Part shown: piece by piece, positions 17,255 through 26,729 of the stretch
Numbering within the stretch: position 1 is the first letter of the stretch
How the letters are laid out: each line of letters begins with the position of its first letter
Origin: CADCTM01 sp049671305
GTDB taxonomy: Bacteria; Cyanobacteriota; Cyanobacteriia; Cyanobacteriales; Coleofasciculaceae
Assembly (NCBI GenBank): GCA_049671305.1
Contig: JBATUR010000052.1
Location: 1-64,000, forward strand
Length of the DNA: 64,000 bases
Direction of reading: 5' to 3'
Notes under the pieces: generated by a model
What the model saw: only the letters and a program-made list of their open reading frames with translations
What the model was told of the DNA's origin: nothing
The model's database searches: none
Position numbers and translations under genes: made by a program

Positions 17255-17260
17255 TGGATG

Positions 17261-17290
17261 TAGTAGGGGCGTACGGCGTGCGCCCTGCTA
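17261..17290. repeat. GGGGCG...CGCCC palindrome
   Basis: TAGTAGGGGCG pairs with CGCCCTGCTA around a short TACGGCGTG loop. It is the same type as the palindromes near 9959, 21621 and 37095. It lies just after the hydrolase stop and could slow or end transcription, but has no T tract. Confidence 0.7.
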
Positions 17291-17361
17291 GTATTTATTA
17301 GCGTAGCTGCCGATTATCTCAAAAGCTTTTTGTAGCGTTTTTTAATAAAAAAGGATTGCCA

Positions 17362-18273
17362 ATGAATCGGGGTATCTATATTATCGCGAACGACCGAGTA
17401 ATCGAACAGGCAATTGCATTACTTAATAGTATCCGACTTTACGATACAGATACACCAATTGTCTTGATTCCTTATGACGATAATTATCAAGCTGTCGCTA
17501 GCATTTTGGGTGAATCTTTTGGTGTTACAGTCTATGAAGATTTAGAGTTTATCGAGCGTTTGTCTCAACAATTACAAGGAATTTTTGGTGAGCAGTTTTT
17601 TGCCCGTCCCAATCAATTTCGTAAGCAAGCCTGCTGGTTTGGTTCTTTTGATGAATTCATCTATATTGATACAGATATTGTAGTTTTTGAAAAGATTATA
17701 GATACTTTAAATTATTTAAAAGATTATGATTTTATTTGTTGTGATTACCAGCATACTGGCGGCATCAGCAACGTTTTTACAGCAAAAGTCGTTGAAGATA
17801 ATATTTTTAGCAGTGGTGAATTAAATGATATTTTTAATGGTGGGTTTTGGGGCTCCAAAAAGCAGCTAATATCCGAGGAAATCTTATACCAAAGTTTTGC
17901 CGAATGTGCTAAACATCCGGAATATTTTGACTTTTCTCAAAAGACTTCCGATCAACCGATTATAAATTACATGATTTTGAAACAAATGCCGCGACGTTTT
18001 AATATTGTACGCCGCCAAGGTGGCGCACCAGGCAGTTGGGCAGGTAGTCCACATTTTCAAAGATCCGGCACTCAAATCATTGATCCCAGGGTCAATCAGC
18101 CGCTACAATATTTACACTGGGCAGGTATTAAAATTCAACCAGGTTGTCCTTATTGGGATATTTGGAAATATTACCGTTATTTAAATGAATCAGAACCTTT
18201 GGATACAGAACTAACTAAAAATAGAACTAGCTTTTGGCAGCAAATAAACCAAAAACTTAGGAATTTAAGATAA
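17362..18273 (+). CDS. Glycosyltransferase-like protein (Npun_R2821/R2823 type)
   Basis: A 303-residue protein with a GT-A-like layout: N-terminal Rossmann-type strand (GIYIIANDRVIEQAIALLNSI), the metal-binding IDTDIVVF (DxD) near residue 105, and NGGFWG further on. It resembles the cyanobacterial Npun_R2821/R2823 family of putative sugar transferases; acceptor unknown. ATG 17362 is preceded at six bases by AAGGA, which settles the start over the upstream TTG. No membrane segment. Codon use looks AT-rich compared with gyrA. Confidence 0.75.
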   Translation: MNRGIYIIANDRVIEQAIALLNSIRLYDTDTPIVLIPYDDNYQAVASILGESFGVTVYEDLEFIERLSQQLQGIFGEQFFARPNQFRKQACWFGSFDEFIYIDTDIVVFEKIIDTLNYLKDYDFICCDYQHTGGISNVFTAKVVEDNIFSSGELNDIFNGGFWGSKKQLISEEILYQSFAECAKHPEYFDFSQKTSDQPIINYMILKQMPRRFNIVRRQGGAPGSWAGSPHFQRSGTQIIDPRVNQPLQYLHWAGIKIQPGCPYWDIWKYYRYLNESEPLDTELTKNRTSFWQQINQKLRNLR

Positions 18274-18339
18274 TTGTCAAAAAGTTAAACTTGAGCAGAA
18301 TTTAAGGTTCTCCTCAAGGACAAAATATTCAACAATAAA

Positions 18340-18380
18340 TTTAAACCGTCAAAGCGATTGAATGACTTTAACGGTTAAAT
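18340..18380. terminator. Bidirectional hairpin between convergent genes
   Basis: AACCGTCAAAG (18344-18354) pairs with CTTTAACGGTT (18366-18376) with one mismatch, flanked by AT-rich arms (ATTTA/TAAAT). It lies between the stops of the convergent glycosyltransferase-like and small membrane protein genes. Confidence 0.55.
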
Positions 18381-18406
18381 AGAAGCGATCGCTGTTTTGG
18401 CTTGAT

Positions 18407-18613
18407 TCATTTCAGCAGAGGCGGAATTACCAACGTAAACAAAATGCCGAAAGCCATCATCGCAAAGACTTGTTCTCTCGTAAATTGATTAGGTAGCACA
18501 ACGGCAAGGATTCCTAAAATAATCAAACCAATCAGTATTTCCTTAGAAAGGAGATTCGGCATCACTAGAGTAGCAATGACGGCAAAGGCAAGTAAAGCAA
18601 TTGCAGTTTCCAT
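18407..18613 (-). CDS. Small hydrophobic membrane protein
   Basis: A 68-residue protein that is almost all hydrophobic: helices at about 4-20 (AIALLAFAVIATLVMPNLL), 24-41 and 48-66, broken by Pro and charged turns. It probably has two to three membrane spans. No family recognised. A purine-rich AGGAGAA sequence lies about eight bases before the ATG on the minus strand, so translation is credible. Confidence 0.65.
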   Translation of the reverse strand: METAIALLAFAVIATLVMPNLLSKEILIGLIILGILAVVLPNQFTREQVFAMMAFGILFTLVIPPLLK

Positions 18614-18700
18614 GTTGCTGTGTTCTCCTATGAGTTCAGTTTGAGGAAGTGCTTACTCTTCAAAATATCTTAAAAAGGCAATTACGTCAGCAACCAGTCA

Positions 18701-18796
18701 GTTTTTTATTGCCAGTAAAACGGGCGACCCAACGGGTACGCCCCTACGATTAATTATGTCAGGGCGACCCAACGGGTATTCTGTTTTTTATTGCCA
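18701..18796. repeat. Short direct duplications upstream of gyrA
   Basis: GTTTTTTATTGCCA occurs at 18701-18714 and 18783-18796; between them GGGCGACCCAACGGGTA occurs at 18722-18738 and 18762-18778. The first inner copy is followed by CGCCCCTACG, so it belongs to the GGGGCG-type palindrome family. The remainder of 18614-18981 is AT-rich and should carry the gyrA promoter; nothing else is seen. Confidence 0.8.
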
Positions 18797-18981
18797 CTGG
18801 CAGCGCTAAGTTTTTCCTAGGTATTTATAACCAGCAGTACCAAATTAAGACATCGCATTTGTGTTAAAATTTAAAAAGAAACTAAGATATTTTGGCAATT
18901 ATCTGAGAGGAAAGCGGCATAATCTGTAGCTTTTCTGCTATTTCCTGCCATATTCTTCAATTTTATGGAGTTTTTCGTTCT

Positions 18982-21612
18982 ATGAGTATTGTCCCAACGA
19001 ATCTGCGGAACGAGATGCAGCAGTCTTACCTAGAATACGCCATGAGCGTAATTGTCGGTCGGGCGCTGCCAGATGCGAGGGATGGACTCAAGCCAGTACA
19101 TCGGCGCATTCTCTATGCCATGCACGAGTTGGGGCTGACGCCAGACCGACCCTTCCGAAAGTGCGCCCGTGTGGTGGGAGAAGTATTAGGCAAATATCAT
19201 CCCCACGGCGATACAGCAGTATATGACGCCTTGGTGCGGATGGCACAAGACTTCAGTATGCGATCGCCCCTAATCAACGGACATGGTAACTTCGGTTCCG
19301 TTGACAACGATCCACCCGCCGCCATGCGATATACCGAATGTCGCCTGCGCCCCCTAACCACAGACTCCATGCTGCGGGATATCGAGTCAGAAACCGTTGA
19401 CTTTATCGATAACTTTGACGGTTCCCAACAAGAACCAACCGTCCTACCCGCCCGCATTCCTCAACTCCTACTCAACGGTTCGAGTGGCATTGCCGTGGGC
19501 ATGGCAACCAACATCGCGCCCCACAACCTCGGCGAGTTGATTGATGGCGTCGTGGCATTGATCCACAACCCAGATTTAACCGACCTCGACTTAATGCGTT
19601 ACATCCCCGGTCCCGACTTCCCAACAGGCGGTCAGATTTTAGGCACGACAGGCATTAAAGAAGCTTATACAACCGGACGTGGTTCAATTACCATGCGGGG
19701 TGTCGCCGAAATCGAAACCATCGAACATCGAGGGCGCCCAGACAAAGAAGCCATCATCATCACCGAACTTCCGTACCAAACCAACAAAGCCGGCATGATT
19801 GAACGCATTGCCGACATGGTAAACGAGAAGCGCCTAGAAGGCATCTCCGATATACGGGACGAAAGCGATCGCGATGGCATGAGAATCGTCATCGAACTCA
19901 AGCGCGACGCCTATCCCCGCGTCGTCCTCAACAACCTCTACAAACAAACCCCCCTGCAAATGAACTTTGGGGCAAATATGCTGGCGTTGGTCAACAACGA
20001 ACCGCAATTGCTCTCGATCAAAAAGTTCTTGACCGTTTTCCTCGATTTCCGCATCGAAACCATCACTAGGCGGACGCAATACGAGCTGCGGAAAGCTCAA
20101 GAAAGGGACCACCTCTTGCAGGGACTCTTAATCGCCCTCGACAATCTTGACCGCATTATCGCCCTGATCCGTAGTGCCGCCGACGCACCCACCGCCAAAG
20201 GCGAATTAATCGAAGTTTACGGACTTTCCGACGCCCAGGCAGATGCCATCTTGCAAATGCAACTGCGACGCCTCACCGCCCTAGAAGCCGACAAAATATC
20301 CGCCGAACACGAAGAGTTACAAACTCGCATTGCCGATTTAGAAGACATTTTGGCAAATCGTAGCCGCATCTTGGAGATTATTGAAAGCGAAGTTGGTCAA
20401 CTCAAAACCACCCACGCCACACCACGCCGCACAATTATTCAACAGTTGGAAGGCGAATTAGGTGATATTGACTTAATTGCCAACGAACGCGCCATCATCT
20501 TACTAACGGAGCAAGGTTACATCAAGCGGATGCCCGTCAACGACTTTGCCGCCCAAGCTAGGGCAACTAGGGGCAAAGCAGCAGCACGAATTAAGGAAGA
20601 TGACGGGGTTGAGCATTTCTTCACTTGTTGCGATCACGATAGCATTTTATTTTTTAGCGATCGCGGTGTAACTTACTGCCTGCGGGCATACCAAATCCCC
20701 GCCGCCTCCCGCACAGCACGAGGCGTCCCCATTGTCCAGATGTTGCCCATTCCTCGTGATGAAAAAATCACCTCAATTGTGCCCGTCTCCGAGTTTACCG
20801 AAGACGACTATCTGGTAATGTTGACCCGCAAAGGTTACATCAAAAAAACTGCACTTGCGGCATTTAGTAATATTCGGGCAAATGGCTTAATTGCAATTTC
20901 CTTAGAAGAAGGCGACCAACTGCGCTGGGTACGTCGGGCAAAAGCCGAAGACAGCATCATCATAGGTTCGCGCCAAGGTATGGCAATTCACTTCCAAACC
21001 AACCATGAGCAATTACGTCCCCTCGGTCGCGCTACACGGGGCGTCAAGGCGATGAAATTAAAAGGTAAGGATGAATTGATCAGCATGGATATCTTGCCTA
21101 GTCAGGTTGTGGCTAGCTTGGTTTCGGCAGAAAATGCTGAAGTGGAAGAAGAAGCAGAACTTGATGCAGTTAATGCTACCGAAGAGCAAGAATTGGTAGA
21201 AGCCGTCGCTGGTCAAGGACCTTGGGTGCTGGTGGTGACGATGGGAGGTTATGGCAAACGAGTCCCGGTGACCCAATTTCGCCTGCAAAATCGTGCCGGG
21301 ATGGGGATCTTGGCGACCAAATTCCGCTTGTCCAAAGACACCATAGCCGCACTACGGGTGGTTAATGAAGGCGATGAGCTGATGATGGTTACCAGTCGTG
21401 GGATTATTATTCGTCAGGCAATACGGGCAATTTCACCACAGTCGAGGATGGCAACAGGGGTGAGAGTGCAGAGATTGGATGAAGATGATGCGATCGCGGC
21501 TGTGGCATTAGTGCCTTTAGCGGCTCAAGTAGAAGAAATTGAAGCAGAGGCAGCAGAGGAACTAGAAGCAGTAGAAGTAGAAGTAGAAGAAGTGGAGGCT
21601 GTAGAGGAATAA
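18982..21612 (+). CDS. gyrA: DNA gyrase subunit A
   Basis: An 876-residue type IIA topoisomerase subunit that breaks and rejoins DNA. The catalytic Tyr is in AAMRYTECRL; the quinolone region reads HGDTAVYD. The breakage-reunion core is followed by a six-bladed C-terminal beta-pinwheel with the cyanobacterial gyrase-box form ARATRGKAAA and blade repeats (YLVMLTRKGYIKK, WVLVVTMGGYGKR, ELMMVTSRGIIIRQ). The tail after residue 845 is strongly acidic (Glu-rich). It is monocistronic here, away from gyrB, as is usual in cyanobacteria. Confidence 0.96.
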   Translation: MSIVPTNLRNEMQQSYLEYAMSVIVGRALPDARDGLKPVHRRILYAMHELGLTPDRPFRKCARVVGEVLGKYHPHGDTAVYDALVRMAQDFSMRSPLINGHGNFGSVDNDPPAAMRYTECRLRPLTTDSMLRDIESETVDFIDNFDGSQQEPTVLPARIPQLLLNGSSGIAVGMATNIAPHNLGELIDGVVALIHNPDLTDLDLMRYIPGPDFPTGGQILGTTGIKEAYTTGRGSITMRGVAEIETIEHRGRPDKEAIIITELPYQTNKAGMIERIADMVNEKRLEGISDIRDESDRDGMRIVIELKRDAYPRVVLNNLYKQTPLQMNFGANMLALVNNEPQLLSIKKFLTVFLDFRIETITRRTQYELRKAQERDHLLQGLLIALDNLDRIIALIRSAADAPTAKGELIEVYGLSDAQADAILQMQLRRLTALEADKISAEHEELQTRIADLEDILANRSRILEIIESEVGQLKTTHATPRRTIIQQLEGELGDIDLIANERAIILLTEQGYIKRMPVNDFAAQARATRGKAAARIKEDDGVEHFFTCCDHDSILFFSDRGVTYCLRAYQIPAASRTARGVPIVQMLPIPRDEKITSIVPVSEFTEDDYLVMLTRKGYIKKTALAAFSNIRANGLIAISLEEGDQLRWVRRAKAEDSIIIGSRQGMAIHFQTNHEQLRPLGRATRGVKAMKLKGKDELISMDILPSQVVASLVSAENAEVEEEAELDAVNATEEQELVEAVAGQGPWVLVVTMGGYGKRVPVTQFRLQNRAGMGILATKFRLSKDTIAALRVVNEGDELMMVTSRGIIIRQAIRAISPQSRMATGVRVQRLDEDDAIAAVALVPLAAQVEEIEAEAAEELEAVEVEVEEVEAVEE

Positions 21613-21620
21613 AGCTTTGG

Positions 21621-21658
21621 GGGGCGTCAGTTTTACGCCCCTACTGTAATTTTTTTTG
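21621..21658 (+). terminator. Palindrome and T tract after gyrA
   Basis: GGGGCGT (21621-21627) pairs with ACGCCCC (21635-21641); a run of eight T ends near 21658, seven bases after the stem. It is also a member of the GGGGCG...CGCCCC repeat family, so it may be a repeat reused as a terminator. The rest up to 21841 (about 180 nt) is AT-rich with no gene. Confidence 0.6.
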
Positions 21659-21841
21659 GTAAGGGCTGACCAACATTACGCTTAAAATCAATCAGAGCAA
21701 CACTTCACTCCTACCAACTCAAATACTCAATGGTGGTTAACCAATATAAATCAATTAAAATCTCAACTCAATTATTGCTATTTTTAAAGCAGAAGGCTGT
21801 GATTTTTTCACAAATTTCTCCCATAAGTCTCAACTCAAGCC

Positions 21842-23143
21842 ATGCTTATCGAATTTAGTGTCGGCAACTATAGATCATTTAAAGAGCAAGTCACTTTTAG
21901 CATGGTGGCAGCTAACCTTGTTGCCAAAGATAAAAAGCTTGATGAAAACAATGTTTTTGCAGTAGATAAATTGAAGCTGCTGAAGAGTGCAGCAATATAT
22001 GGCGCAAATGCTAGCGGCAAAAGCAACCTTGCCAAAGCATTATCATTTATGAAGTGGTTTATGGTGAATTCATCCAAAGAAACCCAGAGTACAGATGATA
22101 TCAATGTAGAGCCTTTTAGACTTAGTACAGAAACAGAAGAACAGCCATCCTATTTTGAACTAGTATTTTTAATGGATGGTAGAAAGTATCGATATGGATT
22201 TGAAGCAAACCGAAAAGAGGTTGTTTCAGAGTGGTTATTTTACGCACCAAAAACCAGAGAAACCCAATTATTTTATCGTAACGCGAATAGCTTCAAAATA
22301 TCCAAAAGTTATGATGCTGATGGGATTCAAAAGAAAACAAGAGACAATGCACTTTTCTTATCTGTATCAGCTCAATTTAATGTTGAAATTGCCGAGAAAA
22401 TTTTAGACTGGTTAACGGTTGAACTGAATATTATTTCTGGTCTAAATGATCAACAGTATTTAGATTATACCGTCGATTGTTTATTAAATAATGAAAACAG
22501 AACTGATATTCTTCAGTTGATTCAGAAATTGGATTTAGGCATTGGTGACATCCTAGTTGAACAGCAACATTTTACAATTGATAATCTGCCGTTTGGGGCG
22601 TCTGATCAGCTTAAAAGTTTTCTTGTTAAAGGAGAAATTAAAGCGACTTCAATTCGTACTGATCATCGAAAATTTGATCAAGATGGTAATTATAAATCCA
22701 TTGAGCAGTTTGATTTAAATAGTCATGAATCTGAAGGCACACGTAAAGTAGTTGCCTTAGCTGGATTATTAGTAGCTGTACTCAAGCAAGGAGAAATCCT
22801 GATTGTTGATGAGTTTGATGCCAGACTGCATCCATTACTCAGTCGGGCAATTGTTGAATTGTTTAATTCTAGCGAAACCAATTCAAAAAACGCTCAATTG
22901 GTATTTATGACTCATGATACAAATTTGCTGACTAATAAGCTTTTTCGTAGAGATCAAATTTGGTTTACTGAAAAGACTAGATATGGTGCAACAGATTTGT
23001 ACTCTTTAGCAGAATATAAAATACCGGATGAGGCATCATTAGTCAGAAATGATGCCTCATTTGAGAGTGACTATATTAAAGGTAGATATGGTGCAATTCC
23101 CTATATCGGAAATTTGAACAATCTGCTGGCATCTCATGGCTAA
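21842..23143 (+). CDS. RloA/AbiLi-type AAA ATPase
   Basis: A 433-residue ABC/SMC-like ATPase of the AAA_21 group. The N-terminal strand and hook MLIEFSVGNYRSFKEQ lead to Walker A GANASGKSN (54-62). The C-terminal half carries the signature region SEGTRKVVAL, Walker B LIVDEFDARLHP, and the H-loop FMTHDTNLL. Such proteins pair with RloB in restriction-linked loci, and as AbiLi/AbiLii in phage abortive infection. Its stop overlaps the start of rloB by eight bases, so the two are translationally coupled. No restriction enzyme genes are nearby. Confidence 0.85.
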   Translation: MLIEFSVGNYRSFKEQVTFSMVAANLVAKDKKLDENNVFAVDKLKLLKSAAIYGANASGKSNLAKALSFMKWFMVNSSKETQSTDDINVEPFRLSTETEEQPSYFELVFLMDGRKYRYGFEANRKEVVSEWLFYAPKTRETQLFYRNANSFKISKSYDADGIQKKTRDNALFLSVSAQFNVEIAEKILDWLTVELNIISGLNDQQYLDYTVDCLLNNENRTDILQLIQKLDLGIGDILVEQQHFTIDNLPFGASDQLKSFLVKGEIKATSIRTDHRKFDQDGNYKSIEQFDLNSHESEGTRKVVALAGLLVAVLKQGEILIVDEFDARLHPLLSRAIVELFNSSETNSKNAQLVFMTHDTNLLTNKLFRRDQIWFTEKTRYGATDLYSLAEYKIPDEASLVRNDASFESDYIKGRYGAIPYIGNLNNLLASHG

Positions 23144-23741
23144 AAGAAAGGTCAACTCCCGTGGATATTCAGAGAGAAAGGTTAATATCAGGGAACTTAG
23201 ACAAAGGTTTTTGATTGTGTGTGAAGGAGAGAAAACTGAACCAAATTATTTTAGACGTTTTCGGGTTCCTAAGAATGTTGCTGAAATAAACATACAGGGT
23301 TTAGGAGAAAATCCGAGTAAGTTAGTGAAGAGTGCCAAAGAACTGAAAATACAAGAAGAATATGATCAAGTTTGGTGTGTTTTTGATCGTGATGATTGGA
23401 CTGTAGAGGATTTTAATAATGCCATTAAGAATGCTGAGGAGCAAGGATTTCGAGTAGCTTATTCTAATGAAGCTTTTGAATTATGGTATGTGCTGCATTT
23501 TGAATATCTAAATACTGGCATTCCTAGAAGTAAATATTTTTCTAAGTTGACTTCTTTACTAGGAAAAAATTATCAGAAAAATAGCGAAATGCTCTATGAT
23601 GATCTATTGGAAAAGCAGTCTGTCGCGATTAGGAATGCAGAAAAACTTATTAACTCATATGAACCTCGTACTCCAGTTTATGACAATCCATGCACAACAG
23701 TGCATCTGTTAGTGCAAGAACTCAATAAATTCATTTCATGA
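23136..23741 (+). CDS. RloB family (AbiLii-like) protein
   Basis: A 201-residue RloB protein (PF13707). The Toprim-like acidic motifs are visible: LIVCEGEKTEPNYF, then CVFDRDDW, followed by AYSNEAFELWYVLHF. These fit a metal-dependent nuclease, although activity is inferred from the fold. The basic N-terminus (MAKRKVNSRGYSERK) is typical. The ATG lies inside the last codons of the ATPase gene. Together they form a two-gene defence candidate. Confidence 0.85.
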   Translation: MAKRKVNSRGYSERKVNIRELRQRFLIVCEGEKTEPNYFRRFRVPKNVAEINIQGLGENPSKLVKSAKELKIQEEYDQVWCVFDRDDWTVEDFNNAIKNAEEQGFRVAYSNEAFELWYVLHFEYLNTGIPRSKYFSKLTSLLGKNYQKNSEMLYDDLLEKQSVAIRNAEKLINSYEPRTPVYDNPCTTVHLLVQELNKFIS

Positions 23742-23769
23742 GTACACTTATTGAGAGAAAAATGTAAAA

Positions 23770-24060
23770 ATGTCCCTGAATATAAACGATATTAGTGACA
23801 ATTCCCATCTCATACCAGAAACCAAGGAATGGTTAAAACAAATATCGACTCCAAATCGAGCCTTTGAAGAACTAGTTGCCAAAATCGCAGTACTTGAAGA
23901 AGAACTAGAAATCTCACAAGAGCAAGTACAAACTCTCAAAAAAGAACTTGTTGCCGAACAGCAAAAAGTAGAAAATTACCAAGAAGAATTAGAAGCTTGT
24001 CATCAAGAAATGGCAGCTTTAAACCAAGAGCTACTCAATTATCATTCAGATGGCACTTAA
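23770..24060 (+). CDS. Small coiled-coil protein downstream of rloB
   Basis: A 96-residue protein. After an N-terminal 25 residues, positions about 28-90 form a continuous acidic coiled coil (heptads in AVLEEELEISQEQVQTLKKEL and ENYQEELEACHQEMAAL). It follows rloB by 28 nt on the same strand and could be part of the operon. I do not recognise a family. It may be an accessory or regulator of the RloA/RloB pair, or a passenger. Confidence 0.6.
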   Translation: MSLNINDISDNSHLIPETKEWLKQISTPNRAFEELVAKIAVLEEELEISQEQVQTLKKELVAEQQKVENYQEELEACHQEMAALNQELLNYHSDGT

Positions 24061-24181
24061 AATCAAAATAACTGCCAAATTTTGCTCAATTACTCTGAAA
24101 AACTGCGAGACTTGGCACAATGTTTTGTATGTCCTCAATTTGGGTTAAGCAACCAGCTTTGACCGTGACTTGTCGTTAATC

Positions 24182-25801
24182 ATGAAAAATTTTAAGCGCT
24201 TTTTGCCGTTATTTTCCTTACTTTTACCATTAAGCGGCGGCATCTTGATGGGACTGACACCCGCCCCCTATCAAGCTTGGTCTTTAGCGTGGGTGGCTTT
24301 AGTTCCCTTATGGTTTTCGGTAGTCAGAAGTCAGAGTTTGCGTCAAAGTGCCTTAAACGGTTTTGTTTGGGGTATAGGATACCACGGTTTAGCGCTATTT
24401 TGGATCACCGGCGTTCATCCGATGACCTGGATGGGAGTACCGTGGTTGGCGAGTTTAGCGATCGCTATTTTCTGCTTAGTTGCCCTTACCCTCTGCGGCG
24501 CCGTCTTAGTTGCTACTTGGTCTTTCGGTTTCTCTTGGCTCTCAAAAGCTCCAATTAAACAAAAACCCAAAATCAGCGCCTTGGTGCGCGTTCTCATTGG
24601 TACAGCCCTCTGGTGTGGCTTAGAAGGAGTTTGGAGTGCAGGTCCATTGTGGTGGACTTCCCTTTCTTATACCCAAAGTCCTCATAACTTGGTGATTTTA
24701 CACTTAGGTCAGCTATCGGGACCCTCAACAGTTACAGCCGCTATTGTGGCAGTTAATGGTTTGCTTGCCGAAGCTTGCATAAGCTATTTACTTTTCAAAA
24801 CTGAGCCAGAAATCAAAGCTAAAACCGCATCTATTATTTATTTAACTACAGCAATTACGCTACTTATTAGCTTACATCTAATTGGTTTTAGCTTATATAA
24901 TCGTCCTTTAATTCAGCCTGCGACAACAGCCTTAAAAGTCGGAATTATTCAAGGCAATATCGGCAACGATATTAAACTATTTACTCAAGGCAAAAATATT
25001 GCTCTCGAAAACTATACCAAAGGTTACAAACAATTAGCCGATTTAGGTATTGATGCCGTTTTAACACCAGAAACCGCCTTACCGTTTTATTGGGATGTCC
25101 TCAAACAGACAAACTTCTATGCAGCAATTTTAGAAAAAGGCGTTGTTGCTTGGGTAGGCGCTTATGGAGAACAGGGAAACAGTTATACCAATAGCTTATT
25201 TACAATTACAGGTAAAGGCGAAATAGAGAGTGAATATGACAAAGTAAAATTAGTGCCATTGGGTGAATATATTCCTTTTGAACCTATTTTAGGCAAGATT
25301 ATTGACCGACTTTCACCATTAGATGCCCATTTGGCAGCAGGTAATCCAAATCAACTATTTGATACCCCTTTTGGTCGAGCAATTGTGGGAATTTGTTATG
25401 AGTCAGCATTTGCTGAACATTTTCGGCGTCAGGCAGCGCGTGGTGGTCAATTTATCCTTACCGCTTCAAATAATGCCCACTATAGTCAAGTGATGCCCGC
25501 CCAGCATCATGCTCAGGATGTGATGCGGGCAGTGGAAACTGATCGATGGGCAGCGAGGGCAACTAATACAGGCTATTCTGGCATTGTAGACCCCCACGGC
25601 AGAACGATTTGGATTTCTGGAATTAATACTTATGAAGTTCACGCCGCAACCATTTATCGACGGCAAACAAAAACACTTTATGTAAGTTGGGGAGACTGGT
25701 TGACGCCTGTTTTATTATTTTTGGCTAGCTTATTGTGGTTTGTGCAAAAAATAAAAGTAAAAATCGGGAATGCGAGAGCTTACCGTGGTAGTTCCATGTA
25801 G
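24182..25801 (+). CDS. lnt: Apolipoprotein N-acyltransferase
   Basis: A 539-residue inner-membrane enzyme that adds the third acyl chain to lipoproteins. Six to eight membrane helices (residues about 5-240) precede a nitrilase-fold periplasmic domain with the Glu-Lys-Cys triad: LTPETALPF, DKVKLVPLGEY and GICYESAF. A final helix near residue 510 anchors the C-terminus. The ATG at 24182 gives the usual basic MKNFKRF start; a TTG four codons upstream is less likely. Together with lgt at 41.3 kb this accounts for lipoprotein maturation. Confidence 0.92.
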   Translation: MKNFKRFLPLFSLLLPLSGGILMGLTPAPYQAWSLAWVALVPLWFSVVRSQSLRQSALNGFVWGIGYHGLALFWITGVHPMTWMGVPWLASLAIAIFCLVALTLCGAVLVATWSFGFSWLSKAPIKQKPKISALVRVLIGTALWCGLEGVWSAGPLWWTSLSYTQSPHNLVILHLGQLSGPSTVTAAIVAVNGLLAEACISYLLFKTEPEIKAKTASIIYLTTAITLLISLHLIGFSLYNRPLIQPATTALKVGIIQGNIGNDIKLFTQGKNIALENYTKGYKQLADLGIDAVLTPETALPFYWDVLKQTNFYAAILEKGVVAWVGAYGEQGNSYTNSLFTITGKGEIESEYDKVKLVPLGEYIPFEPILGKIIDRLSPLDAHLAAGNPNQLFDTPFGRAIVGICYESAFAEHFRRQAARGGQFILTASNNAHYSQVMPAQHHAQDVMRAVETDRWAARATNTGYSGIVDPHGRTIWISGINTYEVHAATIYRRQTKTLYVSWGDWLTPVLLFLASLLWFVQKIKVKIGNARAYRGSSM

Positions 25802-25834
25802 TTCTTAAACAGTTATAAGTACTGGAGCAGCAAA

Positions 25835-26170
25835 ATGTCTGACTTAAATCAAGGGAAACTTTTGTCCGCCTTATGTCATGGCGCAATTTTTTTGAGTTGG
25901 ACGCTTTTTTCGGTTGGGATACCATTAGTGATTTTATTTACAACCGAGGATTCAGTTGTCAAAGCAAACGCCAAAGAAGCGATCAATTTCCACATCAACG
26001 CTTATATTTATACCCTTGTCTTTGTTGCGTTAATCCCTCTCCTGATTGGGTTTCCGTTGTTGATTGGGTTGGGAATTGCGAGTTTTATCCTGCCGATTAT
26101 GGCACTAGTCAAGATTGTGGACAATCCTAGCCAGCCCTACCGTTATCCGTTTATTTTCCGCTTGATTTAG
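25835..26170 (+). CDS. DUF4870 domain membrane protein
   Basis: A 111-residue protein of the DUF4870 (Tic20-like) family. Helices are at about 8-33 (LLSALCHGAIFLSWTLFSVG), 50-75 and 80-100. The conserved NAKEAINFHIN segment sits between the first two helices, and the end reads PYRYPFIFRL. It follows lnt by 33 nt and may be co-transcribed. Function is unknown. Confidence 0.85.
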   Translation: MSDLNQGKLLSALCHGAIFLSWTLFSVGIPLVILFTTEDSVVKANAKEAINFHINAYIYTLVFVALIPLLIGFPLLIGLGIASFILPIMALVKIVDNPSQPYRYPFIFRLI

Positions 26171-26178
26171 CCCAGCTT

Positions 26179-26634
26179 TTAATAAGAAGGAGCAGCGATA
26201 CAAGAAATGGCAATGCCCAAAATTAAGCCAACAATAACTTGCACAGGTGTATGTCCCAGTAATTCCTTCAAACGGTCTTCATTAAACTGTTTGCCTTCAC
26301 TAAATAACTCATCAATAATTTGATTGAGAATACGTGCTTGCTTGCCTGCAGCTTGACGCACACCAGCGGCATCATACATAACAATAACCGCAAAAATTAA
26401 AGCGATCGCAAACTCTGGAGAATCCCAGCCCAAAGTTTGCCCAACACCCGTTGCCAAAGCTGCCACAAAAGCCGAGTGAGCACTAGGCATTCCGCCAGTT
26501 GTTACCAAAACCCGAAGATTAAACTTACGATTTTTTGTGAGTTCAAAAACTAGTTTGGAGAGTTGAGCCACCAAACAAGCAATCAGCGCAACCAGCAGTA
26601 CCTGGTTGTTTAATATAGTGCCGAAGTCCCGCAT
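26179..26634 (-). CDS. Divergent PAP2 family (DUF212) membrane protein
   Basis: A 151-residue membrane protein of the DUF212/acid phosphatase-related family, seen by TTGGMPSAHSAFVAAL (residues 45-60) and VMYDAAGVRQAAGKQA. Four hydrophobic helices are present. PSAH matches the phosphatase motif of PAP2 enzymes, so a lipid-phosphate phosphatase activity is possible but unproven. It lies downstream of crtE on the same strand, a common neighbour in cyanobacteria. Confidence 0.88.
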   Translation of the reverse strand: MRDFGTILNNQVLLVALIACLVAQLSKLVFELTKNRKFNLRVLVTTGGMPSAHSAFVAALATGVGQTLGWDSPEFAIALIFAVIVMYDAAGVRQAAGKQARILNQIIDELFSEGKQFNEDRLKELLGHTPVQVIVGLILGIAISCIAAPSY

Positions 26635-26729
26635 AGTTTTGTAAAGAAAAGTGTTATGGGTAAATCAGTTTTAGTTGGTTGTAGTTGTTAGTTTAGTAAA
26701 AGGTATGAGCCAACAACCAACAACCAACC

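Noticed and set aside
19197..20112. Minus-strand ORFs inside gyrA
   Set aside because: Shadows of gyrA, whose plus frame is fully conserved.
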